Counted from the first letter of the stretch, positions 50,930 to 59,480 are shown. The stretch: 64,000 bases of DNA from Nibribacter ruber (GCF_009913235.1 NZ_CP047897.1:1569501-1633500), one strand, 5' to 3'. A program made the numbers and translations. The notes: generated by a model not told the origin, from the sequence alone.

Positions 50930-51345
50930 TGCGTCCCCCTTCGGAGGGGGGCAGGGGAGGATGGCGGGGCCCGCGCCTTGAGTCAAAGTGCCGTCTATGG
51001 CGTGGATTTGCTTCCCTGGTCTTCTGCCGTGCGCTTCCGTTGGCCGTTCCTGAGCTATGCCGCTTGTTCCGGTGCCCTTATGCTGTCTTGTTGCATTTTA
51101 TCTGCTAAGCGCTCGCGGCCGCGAGGCCCCGTCTTGCCCCCTCGCGCTGTACCAGCTTGCCTCCTCTGCGTGGATGCTCCTTTGGTGGCCAAGCTGCTTC
51201 TGCCTTGTAGTGGTCGCCGTTCTAACCCGAGGCGGCAACCTGCTTAGGCGACTCGACGGAAAGACTGGAACTGGTACGTTTAGTAAAGGCCTTGGCCTAA
51301 CGCACCAATTCCCCCCTTGAGGGGGGCGAAGGGGGGGGTTACAAA
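50930..51345. mobile_element. GC-rich non-coding repeat unit with palindromic, mutually inverted ends
   Basis: About 415 nt, clearly richer in G and C than its AT-rich flanks. The left end holds CCCCCTTCGGAGGGGG and the right end CCCCCCTTGAGGGGGG followed by GCGAAGGGGGGG, which is partly the inverse of the left end. The interior has no believable gene (short ORFs with Pro/Arg/Cys-rich translations) and carries small stems such as CTCGCGGCCGCGAG (51112-51125). The layout suggests a MITE-like or structured dispersed element without its own transposase, but no second copy is in the window, so the mobile call is inference. Confidence 0.45.
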
Positions 51346-51354
51346 AGCAGATGA

Positions 51355-51389
51355 AATCAATTGACAATCAGCAATTGATAATCAACAAT
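51355..51389. repeat. Period-7 tandem array E
   Basis: Five heptamers AATCAAT, TGACAAT, CAGCAAT, TGATAAT, CAACAAT, directly after the GC-rich unit and four bases before palindrome copy 20. Confidence 0.65.
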
Positions 51390-51393
51390 CCTT

Positions 51394-51431
51394 CATTTTT
51401 GGGCTGATTTCTGGGAAATAGGCTAAAAACG
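51394..51431. repeat. 38-nt palindromic unit, copy 20
   Basis: CATTTTTGGGC and GGCTAAAAACG arms. It is 5' of a gene and not after a stop codon, an exception to the rule. Confidence 0.8.
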
Positions 51432-51662
51432 AGTGGTGCAGTTGAAGCGTTCCCTTCATCCATATAAATACTGGACGCAGCTGCATCTGATAACATCTCC
51501 CTGCTTAACAACGCAAGCCAGAAGCCTTAGCAGAATCATGGTCTTGTGCAATGACCAGCGTCATCCACCATAAAGCAGTTGCTCATTCATCTGGTCAAGG
51601 AGGTCGCCTACCTTGTGCGCAGTTTCAGGAAACCTGAGGCCTTACCAAGTAATTTGAACACC
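51432..51662. other. Leader region of the 604-residue gene
   Basis: About 230 nt without a convincing ORF, although the frame of the gene is open back to 51579. It contains no recognised riboswitch, hairpin or promoter box. Confidence 0.4.
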
Positions 51663-53477
51663 ATGGCAACTCCTTCTCCGCATTCCTTCCACATCCCGGT
51701 TATGGGACTGGCTTTTTCCATAGATTCTCCTTTAAAAGTAGCGCGGTACGGCATTTCTTCGGTGCTGTCTCTGGCAGATGACCGCCTGCTGGAAGAAATG
51801 CGGCAGTACTATGCCGCGCTGTACCAAAAAACCTTTACTCCCATTTCTGATAAAACAGAAGACTACCGCGCCAAACGTGTCACAGCCTACTTAAACCTGG
51901 TAGACATGCTGGTGCAGGAGCAGCTGGAAAAAGTAAAGGCCGAAGAATTTGCCCCCGGCACGCAGCTCACCAAGTACTTTGAGATGCTGCCAAACGCTTC
52001 TCCCCTGCGCGTGCTGTATGACCAGATGCTGCAGACCACAGACGAGCCCTACCGCCAATACCTGCAAGACCAGCTGCGCGAGGCCCTGGTACCGGGGAGC
52101 ATAGACGTGAACATCATGACCAAGGTGGACAAGACCAACTATGCCGCAGACGGTTCAGCGCTTCCTTCAGAATACTCAGACGCACTGGCGGCCCTACGAG
52201 GCTTTGCCAACAGCACCTTGCGTTCCTCTATCGTGTTTTCGGCGGGCATGAACCCAAGGCTGTTTGGCTATTTGGAACAGTTTGCGTGTTTTCAGCCGGA
52301 TGCTCAGGGAAATTTGGAGAAGCAGGTCATCATCAAAGTCAGCGATTACCGGTCTGCGGCGGTGCAGGGAAAACTATTGGCCAAGAAAGGCATCTGGGTT
52401 TCTGAGTTCAGGATTGAGTCTGGCTTGAACTGCGGCGGCCACGCCTTCGCTACTGACGGCTTGCTGATGGGCCCCATTCTAGAGGAATTCAAGACCAACC
52501 GCGACAACCTAGCCACTGAGCTTTGGACGATGTGCCAACAGGCGCTCCAGACCAAGGGCGTGGCGACACCTACGCACGCACCTCAGCAGCGCATCACGGC
52601 GCAGGGCGGCATTGGCACAGCTGCCGAGCATAAATTCTTATTAGAACATTACGGATTAAACGCCACCGGCTGGGGCACCCCGTTCCTGCTGGTGCCAGAG
52701 GCCAGCACCGTAGACGCGCTCACCTTGACCCAACTGGTGAATGCCACGGCCAAAGACCTGTACCTGAGCCCCATTTCACCGCTGGGTGTGCCATTCAACG
52801 CTTTGCGCAGTACCACCAGCGAACAGCTTACCCAGGCGCGCATCGCTAAAGACAAACCTGGCAGCCCTTGCATCAAAAAGCACTTGGTTTCCAACACAGA
52901 GTTCGGCGAAGAGCCGCTGTGCACGGCTTCCAGAAAATACCAGCGCCGCAAACTTGACCAATTACAACAGCAGGACCTGGCCCCGGCGGTGTTAGAGGCA
53001 GAAAAAACCAAGGTTCTGGCCAAGGAATGTCTCTGTGAAGGACTGGCCAACTCGGCTACATTGCTGTACAACCTGGGCAAGAAAGCGCTTAGTCGGCCCG
53101 TGGCCATTTGCCCTGGGCCCAACCTGGCGTTCTTCTCCGGTATCTTTAAGCTACAGGAAATGGTAGACCATATCTATGGCCGGTTCAACGCTCTTAACCA
53201 GACCTACCGGCCGCATATGTTCATCAATGAGCTAAAGCTGTACATAGACTACTGGACGAATAAAAAGGCCGAACAGCTGGAAACCCTCACCGACAAGCAG
53301 GAAAAATACCTCCAGACCTTCTGGCAGAACCTGCGCCAGGGCATACAATACTACAAGGAGCAGCTGCCCACCCTTTTCAGCAAAGATGAACTGGAGCGCC
53401 GCGTGCTCATGCTGGAAGAACTACTGCAAGCCGAAGACCAATTGCTGGATGCCGCCCTGGTACGCGTTCGCTCATAA
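51663..53477 (+). CDS. Unknown enzyme, possibly FMN-type TIM barrel, coupled to QueD
   Basis: I do not recognise a named family for these 604 residues. The N-terminus (HIPVMGLAFSIDSPLKVARY then GISSVLSLADD) resembles the first strands of nitronate-monooxygenase-like barrels. Later come ITAQGGIGTAAEH, GWGTPFLLVPEAS and LSPISPLGVPFN, which look like the phosphate-binding GGIG loop and rim of such barrels. Cysteines at NCGGHAF, SPCIKKH, EPLCTASRK, KECLCEG and ICPGPN could hold a metal or Fe-S cluster. The C-terminus is helical. Its TAA overlaps the queD ATG as TAATG, a strong sign of coupled translation. Confidence 0.7.
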   Translation: MATPSPHSFHIPVMGLAFSIDSPLKVARYGISSVLSLADDRLLEEMRQYYAALYQKTFTPISDKTEDYRAKRVTAYLNLVDMLVQEQLEKVKAEEFAPGTQLTKYFEMLPNASPLRVLYDQMLQTTDEPYRQYLQDQLREALVPGSIDVNIMTKVDKTNYAADGSALPSEYSDALAALRGFANSTLRSSIVFSAGMNPRLFGYLEQFACFQPDAQGNLEKQVIIKVSDYRSAAVQGKLLAKKGIWVSEFRIESGLNCGGHAFATDGLLMGPILEEFKTNRDNLATELWTMCQQALQTKGVATPTHAPQQRITAQGGIGTAAEHKFLLEHYGLNATGWGTPFLLVPEASTVDALTLTQLVNATAKDLYLSPISPLGVPFNALRSTTSEQLTQARIAKDKPGSPCIKKHLVSNTEFGEEPLCTASRKYQRRKLDQLQQQDLAPAVLEAEKTKVLAKECLCEGLANSATLLYNLGKKALSRPVAICPGPNLAFFSGIFKLQEMVDHIYGRFNALNQTYRPHMFINELKLYIDYWTNKKAEQLETLTDKQEKYLQTFWQNLRQGIQYYKEQLPTLFSKDELERRVLMLEELLQAEDQLLDAALVRVRS

Positions 53478-53926
53478 TGGACAAGATACGACTCACCCGC
53501 CGCTTCACGTTTGAAGCCGCGCACGCCCTGGCCCATTATGACGGTGCCTGTCGGCACGTTCACGGCCATTCTTATAAGCTGGAGGTGACCGTGCTGGGCC
53601 AGCCGTTGCAGGAAGAGCAGCATCCCAAAAACGGCATGGTCCTGGACTTCGGGGATTTGAAGAAACTGGTGACGACGCACGTACTGGAGAAGTTTGACCA
53701 TGCCCTGGTTTTGCTCCAGGACAGCGCCCCTGCCCTGATTGAGGTACTCCAGCACCAGGGGCATAAACTCCTGCTTACTCCCTGGCAACCCACTTGTGAG
53801 CACATGTTGCTGTATATAAAGGAACAGCTGTTGCCGCATCTGCCCCAAAACGTTTCCTTGCACAGCCTAAAACTCTGGGAAACAGAAAACGCCTATGGTG
53901 AATGGCACGCCGCTGACAATCTCTAA
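53477..53926 (+). CDS. queD: 6-pyruvoyl-tetrahydropterin synthase / 6-carboxytetrahydropterin synthase family
   Basis: The 149-residue protein has zinc ligands His16 (FEAAH), His29 and His31 (CRHVHGHSY), with Cys25 in the CxxxHGH arrangement typical of QueD. A downstream His is in FDHALVL and a Glu in PTCEHM. QueD converts 7,8-dihydroneopterin triphosphate to 6-carboxy-tetrahydropterin early in queuosine synthesis. Residues HQGHKLLLTPWQPTCEH form an insertion-like variant. The start overlaps the stop of the 604-residue gene, so whether it serves queuosine or another pterin route is open. Confidence 0.85.
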   Translation: MDKIRLTRRFTFEAAHALAHYDGACRHVHGHSYKLEVTVLGQPLQEEQHPKNGMVLDFGDLKKLVTTHVLEKFDHALVLLQDSAPALIEVLQHQGHKLLLTPWQPTCEHMLLYIKEQLLPHLPQNVSLHSLKLWETENAYGEWHAADNL

Positions 53927-53939
53927 GGCAGCTCATAAA

Positions 53940-54001
53940 ATAAATCCCGTCCGTTTTTGGGTTGTTTTCCAGAAAACAGGCCAAAAACGGACGGGATTTA
54001 T
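53940..54001. repeat. 38-nt palindromic unit, copy 21 (62-nt extended dyad)
   Basis: Core 53952-53989 with a perfect 12-bp outer stem ATAAATCCCGTC/GACGGGATTTAT. It is 13 nt after the queD stop, between convergent genes. Confidence 0.92.
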
Positions 54002-54110
54002 CTTGAACTGATGAAATAGAAAATTGCGCTTGAATTAGGCCTGCACTGGCTGAGAGGATTTTAAACGAAAAGGTAAAGTCAAATTCATTCAAACAATCGC
54101 TCAGGTTTGC

Positions 54111-55253
54111 TTAGTCTAAATGCAGCGTGAAGGTTGTGCCCACATTCAATGCACTGTCTATTTCAATGTGGCCCCCCAAAGATTCTACGTGAGTTTTCAC
54201 GAGGAAGAGACCAATGCCCCGCCCTTCAATATTTCTATGGAAGCGTTTGTACAGCGTAAAGACGTCATCCCTCACCTTGTTTAAGTCCATGCCAGAGCCG
54301 TTGTCCGCGAATTGGATGATGGTACCGCCCGAGGCAGCGGCCTCGCAGAAAATGGAGACTTCCAGCGGCCTTTCCTTTGACCGGTACTTGATAGCATTGG
54401 ACAGCAGGTTGTAGACAATGCTGTAGAGATACGCCTTCTTGGCAGCCAAAGTATAATTTTGGGGAATCTGCACCTGCACCGTACCGCCGCAATTCTGCAA
54501 AGACTCTTGCAAGCTGGAGATGACCTGCTGGCATACGTCTGCTAAGCGCACAGGCTCCTTTTCTACCGTGTCCTGGTTGTCTTTGATGGAGAGAATCAGG
54601 TTGATGTCTTTGATGATGGTGTCCAGTTGAAACACAGAAGACTTTACCTGGCTTACCAAAGGATCAAAACCAGCATCTTCTTTCTTCAGGCGGCTCAAAA
54701 GGTTGGAAAGGCCCAGCGCATTGGCCACCGGCCCCCGTAGGTTATGGGACACGATGTAGGTGAACTGCTGCAGGTCGCGGGTTTGGCGGTAGAGGTCTTC
54801 GGTGAGTTTTACCAGGTCCAGTTCCTCTTTTTTCTTGGAAGTGATGTCTTTGGCAGATAGGGCATACTGTTCTACCGGGCCGTTTGCGTTGGGAACGGGC
54901 ACTATCTCCAGCGCCCACCAGTGGTTGCCTAGCACTTGCACCTCTTCTGAGACCGGCTTGCCCGCCTCTAATTGCTGCTGCAGTTTTTCCAGTTCAGCAG
55001 AGGCAGCCCCTAGTTCCTGCCAAAGGGCAGCCAACGGTTGACCGGGCACGGCAGTGTCTGCCATCTGCCGGAAGGCCTCATTGGCCCACTGCACCTGAAA
55101 CTGCCCGTCCAATAACAGAAAGCCTTGCGCCAAGTGGGCCAAGACGATGGCTTCAGGGGATTCAGATTTCTTATAAGACTCAAGGTCTGCCCCTCCTTCT
55201 TCTTCAGGAAGTAAAGGCAAGCCAGAGGGTATGGGGGATGGTTTAATAATCAT
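54111..55253 (-). CDS. PAS-containing soluble sensor histidine kinase
   Basis: The 380-residue protein has no membrane segment or signal peptide. A PAS-like domain (about 35-140, FLLLDGQFQVQWANEAFRQM) is followed by the dimerisation helix with the H-box IVSHNLRGPVANALG (His170) and the ATPase domain with N-box YNLLSNAIKYR, G1 DNGSGMD and G2 GRGIGLFLVK. The kinase part is closely similar to that of the protein at 56617, so the two probably arose by duplication. No response regulator adjoins; the one at 58831 may be shared. Confidence 0.92.
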   Translation of the reverse strand: MIIKPSPIPSGLPLLPEEEGGADLESYKKSESPEAIVLAHLAQGFLLLDGQFQVQWANEAFRQMADTAVPGQPLAALWQELGAASAELEKLQQQLEAGKPVSEEVQVLGNHWWALEIVPVPNANGPVEQYALSAKDITSKKKEELDLVKLTEDLYRQTRDLQQFTYIVSHNLRGPVANALGLSNLLSRLKKEDAGFDPLVSQVKSSVFQLDTIIKDINLILSIKDNQDTVEKEPVRLADVCQQVISSLQESLQNCGGTVQVQIPQNYTLAAKKAYLYSIVYNLLSNAIKYRSKERPLEVSIFCEAAASGGTIIQFADNGSGMDLNKVRDDVFTLYKRFHRNIEGRGIGLFLVKTHVESLGGHIEIDSALNVGTTFTLHLD

Positions 55254-56103
55254 GTGTACGAGTGTATCCTATATGCCCATTAAAGGCAAGCAGTTTGCCT
55301 ACTCCCTATACAGCCGCTTCGTTTCTGGCTCTTTAGCAAGTCAAGATAAGGTCTACCAAAAGGAGGCAGCGCCAACACCATCACTTTGAAAAAAATGCCA
55401 CTATTACCGTAATTGCTGCAGACAAAGCAGCCATTACCAGCTAAAATCTTCCTGGGCTCAACGGCATACGCTTGGCTAATTACCTAAATAAAACTTTTAC
55501 AACAAACCTTCTTTCGCTTTTCATACTTAATTACAAGTTTTATAAAACAAAATACACCTCAAAACACCTATCACCCTATAATTTTGGATTGCAATACAAA
55601 TCATTCAGTTTATATACTTGCATTTTAACCACATCCACTTATCACCGCCTTTACTATGTCATGAAAGCTAGGCACCCAGCCTTTTACCACCTTCCATACT
55701 GGTTGCATCCAATTTTAATAATCCATACTGCGCTAATGTAAACTACAGAAGCAAAACTAACCAGAGACCATCTTCTCGTTTTTGGCCTATTTTCAGCAAA
55801 ACATGCTAAAAACGCACGTACCAGTTATAACTGATACTATTGATTGAAAGGCAGAATGCAACACATGAAAGAAATCAATTTTAAAGCCCCTATTAGACAA
55901 ATTACCGCATTCACTCTATGAATTTGCCTATTAATTGCACTTAGTGGTTTTTGTATTTGACACTTCAAACAATTACCAATTAGGGCAATGCATTATGAAC
56001 TAATCTAGCTAGCTTTACATTTCACTACATTAACTATTACCTATATCGGATTCCATACTTTTACTTTTATCTCTCATTAGTATCCAATTTTTAATACCAG
56101 AGA
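55254..56103. other. 850-nt AT-rich divergent intergenic region
   Basis: A large gap between divergent signalling genes, markedly more AT-rich than the rest of the window. It contains palindrome copy 22 at 55777-55814. The ORF at 55472-55741 (89 residues, Tyr/Lys/Phe/Leu-rich) follows the base composition and I do not accept it as a gene. Confidence 0.5.
55777..55814. repeat. 38-nt palindromic unit, copy 22
   Basis: CGTTTTTGGCC and TGCTAAAAACG arms, in the middle of the AT-rich region, more than 280 nt from either gene. Confidence 0.8.
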
Positions 56104-56436
56104 ATGCTTCTGACGCTAGGACAGAAGAAAATCCCCGTGAAAGAAGAATCTATACTTGAAGCTTTATACCAGCTGTTTTCTGAATGCAGAGAGGCTTATG
56201 ATGCGCACCATTACCCTGTAAGTGACATAGAGCTGTACGTGGAGGAGGCGGTGAAACTTTTGGAAAACTGGCTCTTGCTCAAACCGCAGGATGCCAAGCT
56301 TACCCGGCGTACCTGGGCCCTCCTAAAACTGGCTCAGCAACAAGGCAAAGCCCTTCCTCAGGAAGAAGCAAAGGAACATTTGGCAAGGGAGGCCAGTGTT
56401 TCGCTGGAGCTTTTCCTGCAGTTAAAGAGCGGGTAA
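56104..56436 (+). CDS. Hypothetical 110-residue helical protein
   Basis: The protein is not recognised. It is helical with an acidic-hydrophobic pattern (SILEALYQLFSECREAYDAHH, VEEAVKLLENWLLLKP) and no export signal. It lies 180 nt upstream of the multi-PAS histidine kinase on the same strand, separated by AT-rich DNA. A signalling partner is possible only by position. Confidence 0.6.
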   Translation: MLLTLGQKKIPVKEESILEALYQLFSECREAYDAHHYPVSDIELYVEEAVKLLENWLLLKPQDAKLTRRTWALLKLAQQQGKALPQEEAKEHLAREASVSLELFLQLKSG

Positions 56437-56616
56437 TTCCAGCATTTGCCTGGAAACCTGCCCGCCAGAAGGACTACCTGTTTGACAGAACATCATTATG
56501 AAACTTGAATTACCCTATAGCAATTAAGCGGCTAATTTTTACCTTGTATGGCACTACTTACTTGCTTTACCCATATCAAACATTTTATACTACTTTTTTC
56601 ATAACCAAGTACCTAC

Positions 56617-58824
56617 ATGCAGCACCCCCCTTCAAGTAGTCAATTGGCCCAACTTAGCAAACTTACCAGAGACCTCTTCTGCAGCATTGACCAGGACGGA
56701 CAAATTATTTTTGTCAACGAGGCCTGCTTTCCTATGCTTGGTTACAAGCAAGCAGAGATGCTGGGAAAAACCTATTGCTCCTTTCTGGCGCCTCAACAGG
56801 CAGCAGATACCATAGAAATTGTGCAAGGCCTTCTGTCAGGCAAAGACATGGCTTCTTCGTCCAGCCCTTTCTTAAAAAATCATTTACTCCATCAATCAGG
56901 GAGGCCGGTTCCAGTAGAATGGACCTTGGTTTGGTCAGCCCAGGATAGCGCCTTGTACTGCGTAGGACGTGACATTTCCCTGCAGCAGGAAGTCAAAGAG
57001 CAGTTACGCCGGCAGAACCAGATGCATCAGGTTCTGGCCCAGCAAGGCGCAGACCTATTGGCCCTGCTAGACCAGAATGCTATTTTCACGTACAGCGGTG
57101 GCTCCACAGACAAAATACTGGGCTATGCGCCAGAAGACCTAGTAGGCAAAAGTGTGTTTGACATTCTGCACCACCAGGACGTGCCCATAGCCCAAGAAGC
57201 CCTGCAGCAGTTAAGCCAAAACAAGCAAGTTCATATTTCTGACATAAGGATTAAAACCAGCACCGGGGAGTACAAATGGCTGGAAGCCACTGCTACCAAC
57301 TACCTGGATCACCCGTATCTGAATAGCCTGGTGCTCACCTCCCGTGACGTGACGGAGCGTGTCATGAGCAAGCAGCGGCTTCAGGAAAGAGAGCAGCATT
57401 TCAGGTCATTGTTTGACAACAGCCCAGATATGATTGTCTTTGAAAGCAAGGATGGGAAGATTCTGGACGCCAATCCCGCTTTTCTGCAATATTTTAACCT
57501 TACCAAGGAAGAAATCCTGCATTGTACGTTCTCCCAGTTTTTACCTGTAGAGGCAGCTGCGCAATGCCAGGGCTTTCTACAGCAAGCCGCAGGTGGTCAG
57601 AACGTATCCTTTACCTTAGAGGCAGACATTCCACCGTTTGGCTTGAAAGTGTTTGAAGTATCCAAGCTTCCGGTAGTGCAGCCAACGGGTATTACCGGGG
57701 TATACTCTGTTTTGAAAGACGTCACAGATAGGGATTTGGCCCGTCAAGAGCTGGAGAAACTTTCATTGGTGGCTAGCAAAACCACCAATGGCGTGGTCAT
57801 CATGAATGCTGAGGGATTAACAGAGTGGGTGAATGGCGGCTTCACCTACCTCACCGGGTACACGGCAGAAGACATCCTTGGTCAGCGGCCGGGCAACCTG
57901 TTGCTTGGCAAGGACACAGATGCCGTTACGGTTTTCCATATGAGGGAGAAAATGACGCAGCCGGTGCCGTTCTCCGTGGAAATCCTCAACTACAAGAAGA
58001 CTGGTGAATCTATTTGGTTCAACATTGATTTCACGCCCGTCCTCAATGACAAAGGCGAGATCATCAAGCACATTGCCATCCAAACGGATATCACCTACCG
58101 GAAGGAAGTAGAGAAGGAACAGATGCTGCTCACGCGTGAGTTGTATGAACAGAACCGCGATCTGCAGCAGTTCACCTACATTGTGTCACACAACCTGCGG
58201 GCGCCGGTGGCCAATGCGCTGGGGCTGGCGGCGCTGCTGCTCAATCTGGAGAAAGACACAGCCATCTTCAATGAATCCCTGGCCAAGCTCAAAACCAGCG
58301 TGATTCAGATAGACAGCGTGTTAAAAGACCTCAACCTGATTCTTTCCATTCGGGACCACAAAAACACCAGCGAGCAGCAGAAGGTGAACCTGGCCCGGCA
58401 ATGCCAGCAGATGGCAACGGCCTTACGGGAACCGCTAGAATCCAGCCAGGCCACCTTGATTACTCAGGTGCCAGAAGACCTGTGCGTAAATGGCAATGAG
58501 GCTTACCTGTTCAGCATTTTCTACAACCTGCTGTCCAATGCTATCAAGTACCGATCGCCAGACCGGGCCCTGCAGATTGAGGTGAAGGCAGAACAGAAGG
58601 AAGGTGGTCAGACTACGGTCTCTTTTACAGACAACGGGCTGGGTTTTGACGTGAAAAGAGTGGAGCCGCATCTCTTCAAGCTGTACAAGCGTTTCCATAA
58701 AAACGCAGAAGGCAAAGGCATTGGCCTCTTTCTTGTGAAAACTCACGTAGAATCCATGGGCGGCCAGATAGAAGTCTTTAGCGAAGTGAACAAAGGCACC
58801 ACCTTTCTTATTCACCTTAAATAG
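56617..58824 (+). CDS. Multi-PAS soluble sensor histidine kinase
   Basis: The 735-residue protein contains four PAS domains in tandem (about 12-125, 135-255, 260-380, 385-500; recognisable as FVNEACFPMLGYKQAEMLGK, GYAPEDLVGKS, ILDANPAFLQYF, TYLTGYTAEDILGQRP), then a HisKA with H-box IVSHNLRAPVANALG (His525) and an ATPase domain with YNLLSNAIKYR, DNGLGFD and GKGIGLFLVK. No membrane helices, so it senses cytosolic or diffusible signals. Six bases downstream is its probable response regulator. Confidence 0.94.
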   Translation: MQHPPSSSQLAQLSKLTRDLFCSIDQDGQIIFVNEACFPMLGYKQAEMLGKTYCSFLAPQQAADTIEIVQGLLSGKDMASSSSPFLKNHLLHQSGRPVPVEWTLVWSAQDSALYCVGRDISLQQEVKEQLRRQNQMHQVLAQQGADLLALLDQNAIFTYSGGSTDKILGYAPEDLVGKSVFDILHHQDVPIAQEALQQLSQNKQVHISDIRIKTSTGEYKWLEATATNYLDHPYLNSLVLTSRDVTERVMSKQRLQEREQHFRSLFDNSPDMIVFESKDGKILDANPAFLQYFNLTKEEILHCTFSQFLPVEAAAQCQGFLQQAAGGQNVSFTLEADIPPFGLKVFEVSKLPVVQPTGITGVYSVLKDVTDRDLARQELEKLSLVASKTTNGVVIMNAEGLTEWVNGGFTYLTGYTAEDILGQRPGNLLLGKDTDAVTVFHMREKMTQPVPFSVEILNYKKTGESIWFNIDFTPVLNDKGEIIKHIAIQTDITYRKEVEKEQMLLTRELYEQNRDLQQFTYIVSHNLRAPVANALGLAALLLNLEKDTAIFNESLAKLKTSVIQIDSVLKDLNLILSIRDHKNTSEQQKVNLARQCQQMATALREPLESSQATLITQVPEDLCVNGNEAYLFSIFYNLLSNAIKYRSPDRALQIEVKAEQKEGGQTTVSFTDNGLGFDVKRVEPHLFKLYKRFHKNAEGKGIGLFLVKTHVESMGGQIEVFSEVNKGTTFLIHLK

Positions 58825-58830
58825 CCTGAT

Positions 58831-59214
58831 ATGAAATTTTGCATCATAGATGATGATCCTATCAGTATTTTCCTGACACAGCATTTGATTGCGGCCAAAG
58901 GCGTCACAGACACAGAAACGTTCCAGTTTGCCGAAGAAGCCGTCCACTCCCTCCTACACCGCCCGGTGGCCCAAGCCCCGGACATCATACTGCTGGACCT
59001 GAACATGCCCGTCATGAATGGCTGGGAAGTGATGGACGCCCTGGCCCCGCTGGTGGAGGAATACGACCACCATTGCCGGATTTACATTCTCACTTCCTCA
59101 TTGGACCTCTCTGACTCTACCCGGGCAGAGCGCCACCCGCTGGTGAGCGGTTTTCTACACAAGCCCATTACCGAAGATGACATTGAAGTGCTGCTGGCAG
59201 AGAAAGTAGAGTAA
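58831..59214 (+). CDS. Single-domain response regulator (REC only)
   Basis: The 127-residue CheY-like receiver has the acidic pocket Asp7-9 (CIIDDDP), phospho-acceptor Asp56 (LLDLNMP), switch Thr88 (ILTSS) and Lys111 (HKP). There is no output domain, so it acts by phosphotransfer or protein contact. The short 6-nt gap after the histidine kinase gene points to the cognate pair. Bacteroidota often use such REC proteins in phosphorelays. Confidence 0.94.
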   Translation: MKFCIIDDDPISIFLTQHLIAAKGVTDTETFQFAEEAVHSLLHRPVAQAPDIILLDLNMPVMNGWEVMDALAPLVEEYDHHCRIYILTSSLDLSDSTRAERHPLVSGFLHKPITEDDIEVLLAEKVE

Positions 59215-59360
59215 AGCTTTGCTTCTTTACTAGGTACCATTGTCCAATGATGAAGGCAGTCGTTCTTTCTGGGGAGGATTCGTGAACGCCTGCGCGCCGT
59301 CTTTAAAATAACAATGGACGTTCTCATTGGGGACGGCACCTACCTGACTGGTGTAAAACA

Positions 59361-59394
59361 AGAAAGCCCCGTTGTTTCCAACGAGGCTTTTGTT
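59361..59394 (-). terminator. Terminator of the tRNA-Ser gene
   Basis: On the minus strand a stem AAAGCC-CGTTG / CAACG-GGCTTT immediately follows the tRNA 3' end, with a T-run. Confidence 0.7.
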
Positions 59395-59395
59395 G

Positions 59396-59480
59396 CAGAG
59401 AGAGAGGGATTCGAACCCCCGGACCCGCAAAGGTCAACGGTTTTCAAGACCGCCGCATTCGACCACTCTGCCATCTCTCT
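59396..59480 (-). tRNA. tRNA-Ser (anticodon TGA)
   Basis: The minus strand folds as a class II tRNA of 85 nt: acceptor AGAGAGA/TCTCTCT, D-loop with AGTGGTCGAATG, anticodon arm GGTCT-TGAAA-ACC giving anticodon TGA, a long variable arm (GTTGACCTTTGCGGGTC region) and T-arm GGGGGTTCGAATCCCTC. The CCA end is not encoded. It sits alone between convergent protein genes. Confidence 0.93.

Noticed and set aside
50900-51320. ORFs of 87-115 residues within the GC-rich unit
   Set aside because: Overlapping frames on both strands with Pro/Arg/Cys-rich, unconvincing translations; typical of GC-rich non-coding DNA.
55472-55741. 89-residue ORF in the AT-rich region
   Set aside because: Amino acid content follows base composition (Tyr, Lys, Phe, Leu, Thr), with no motif or start signal.
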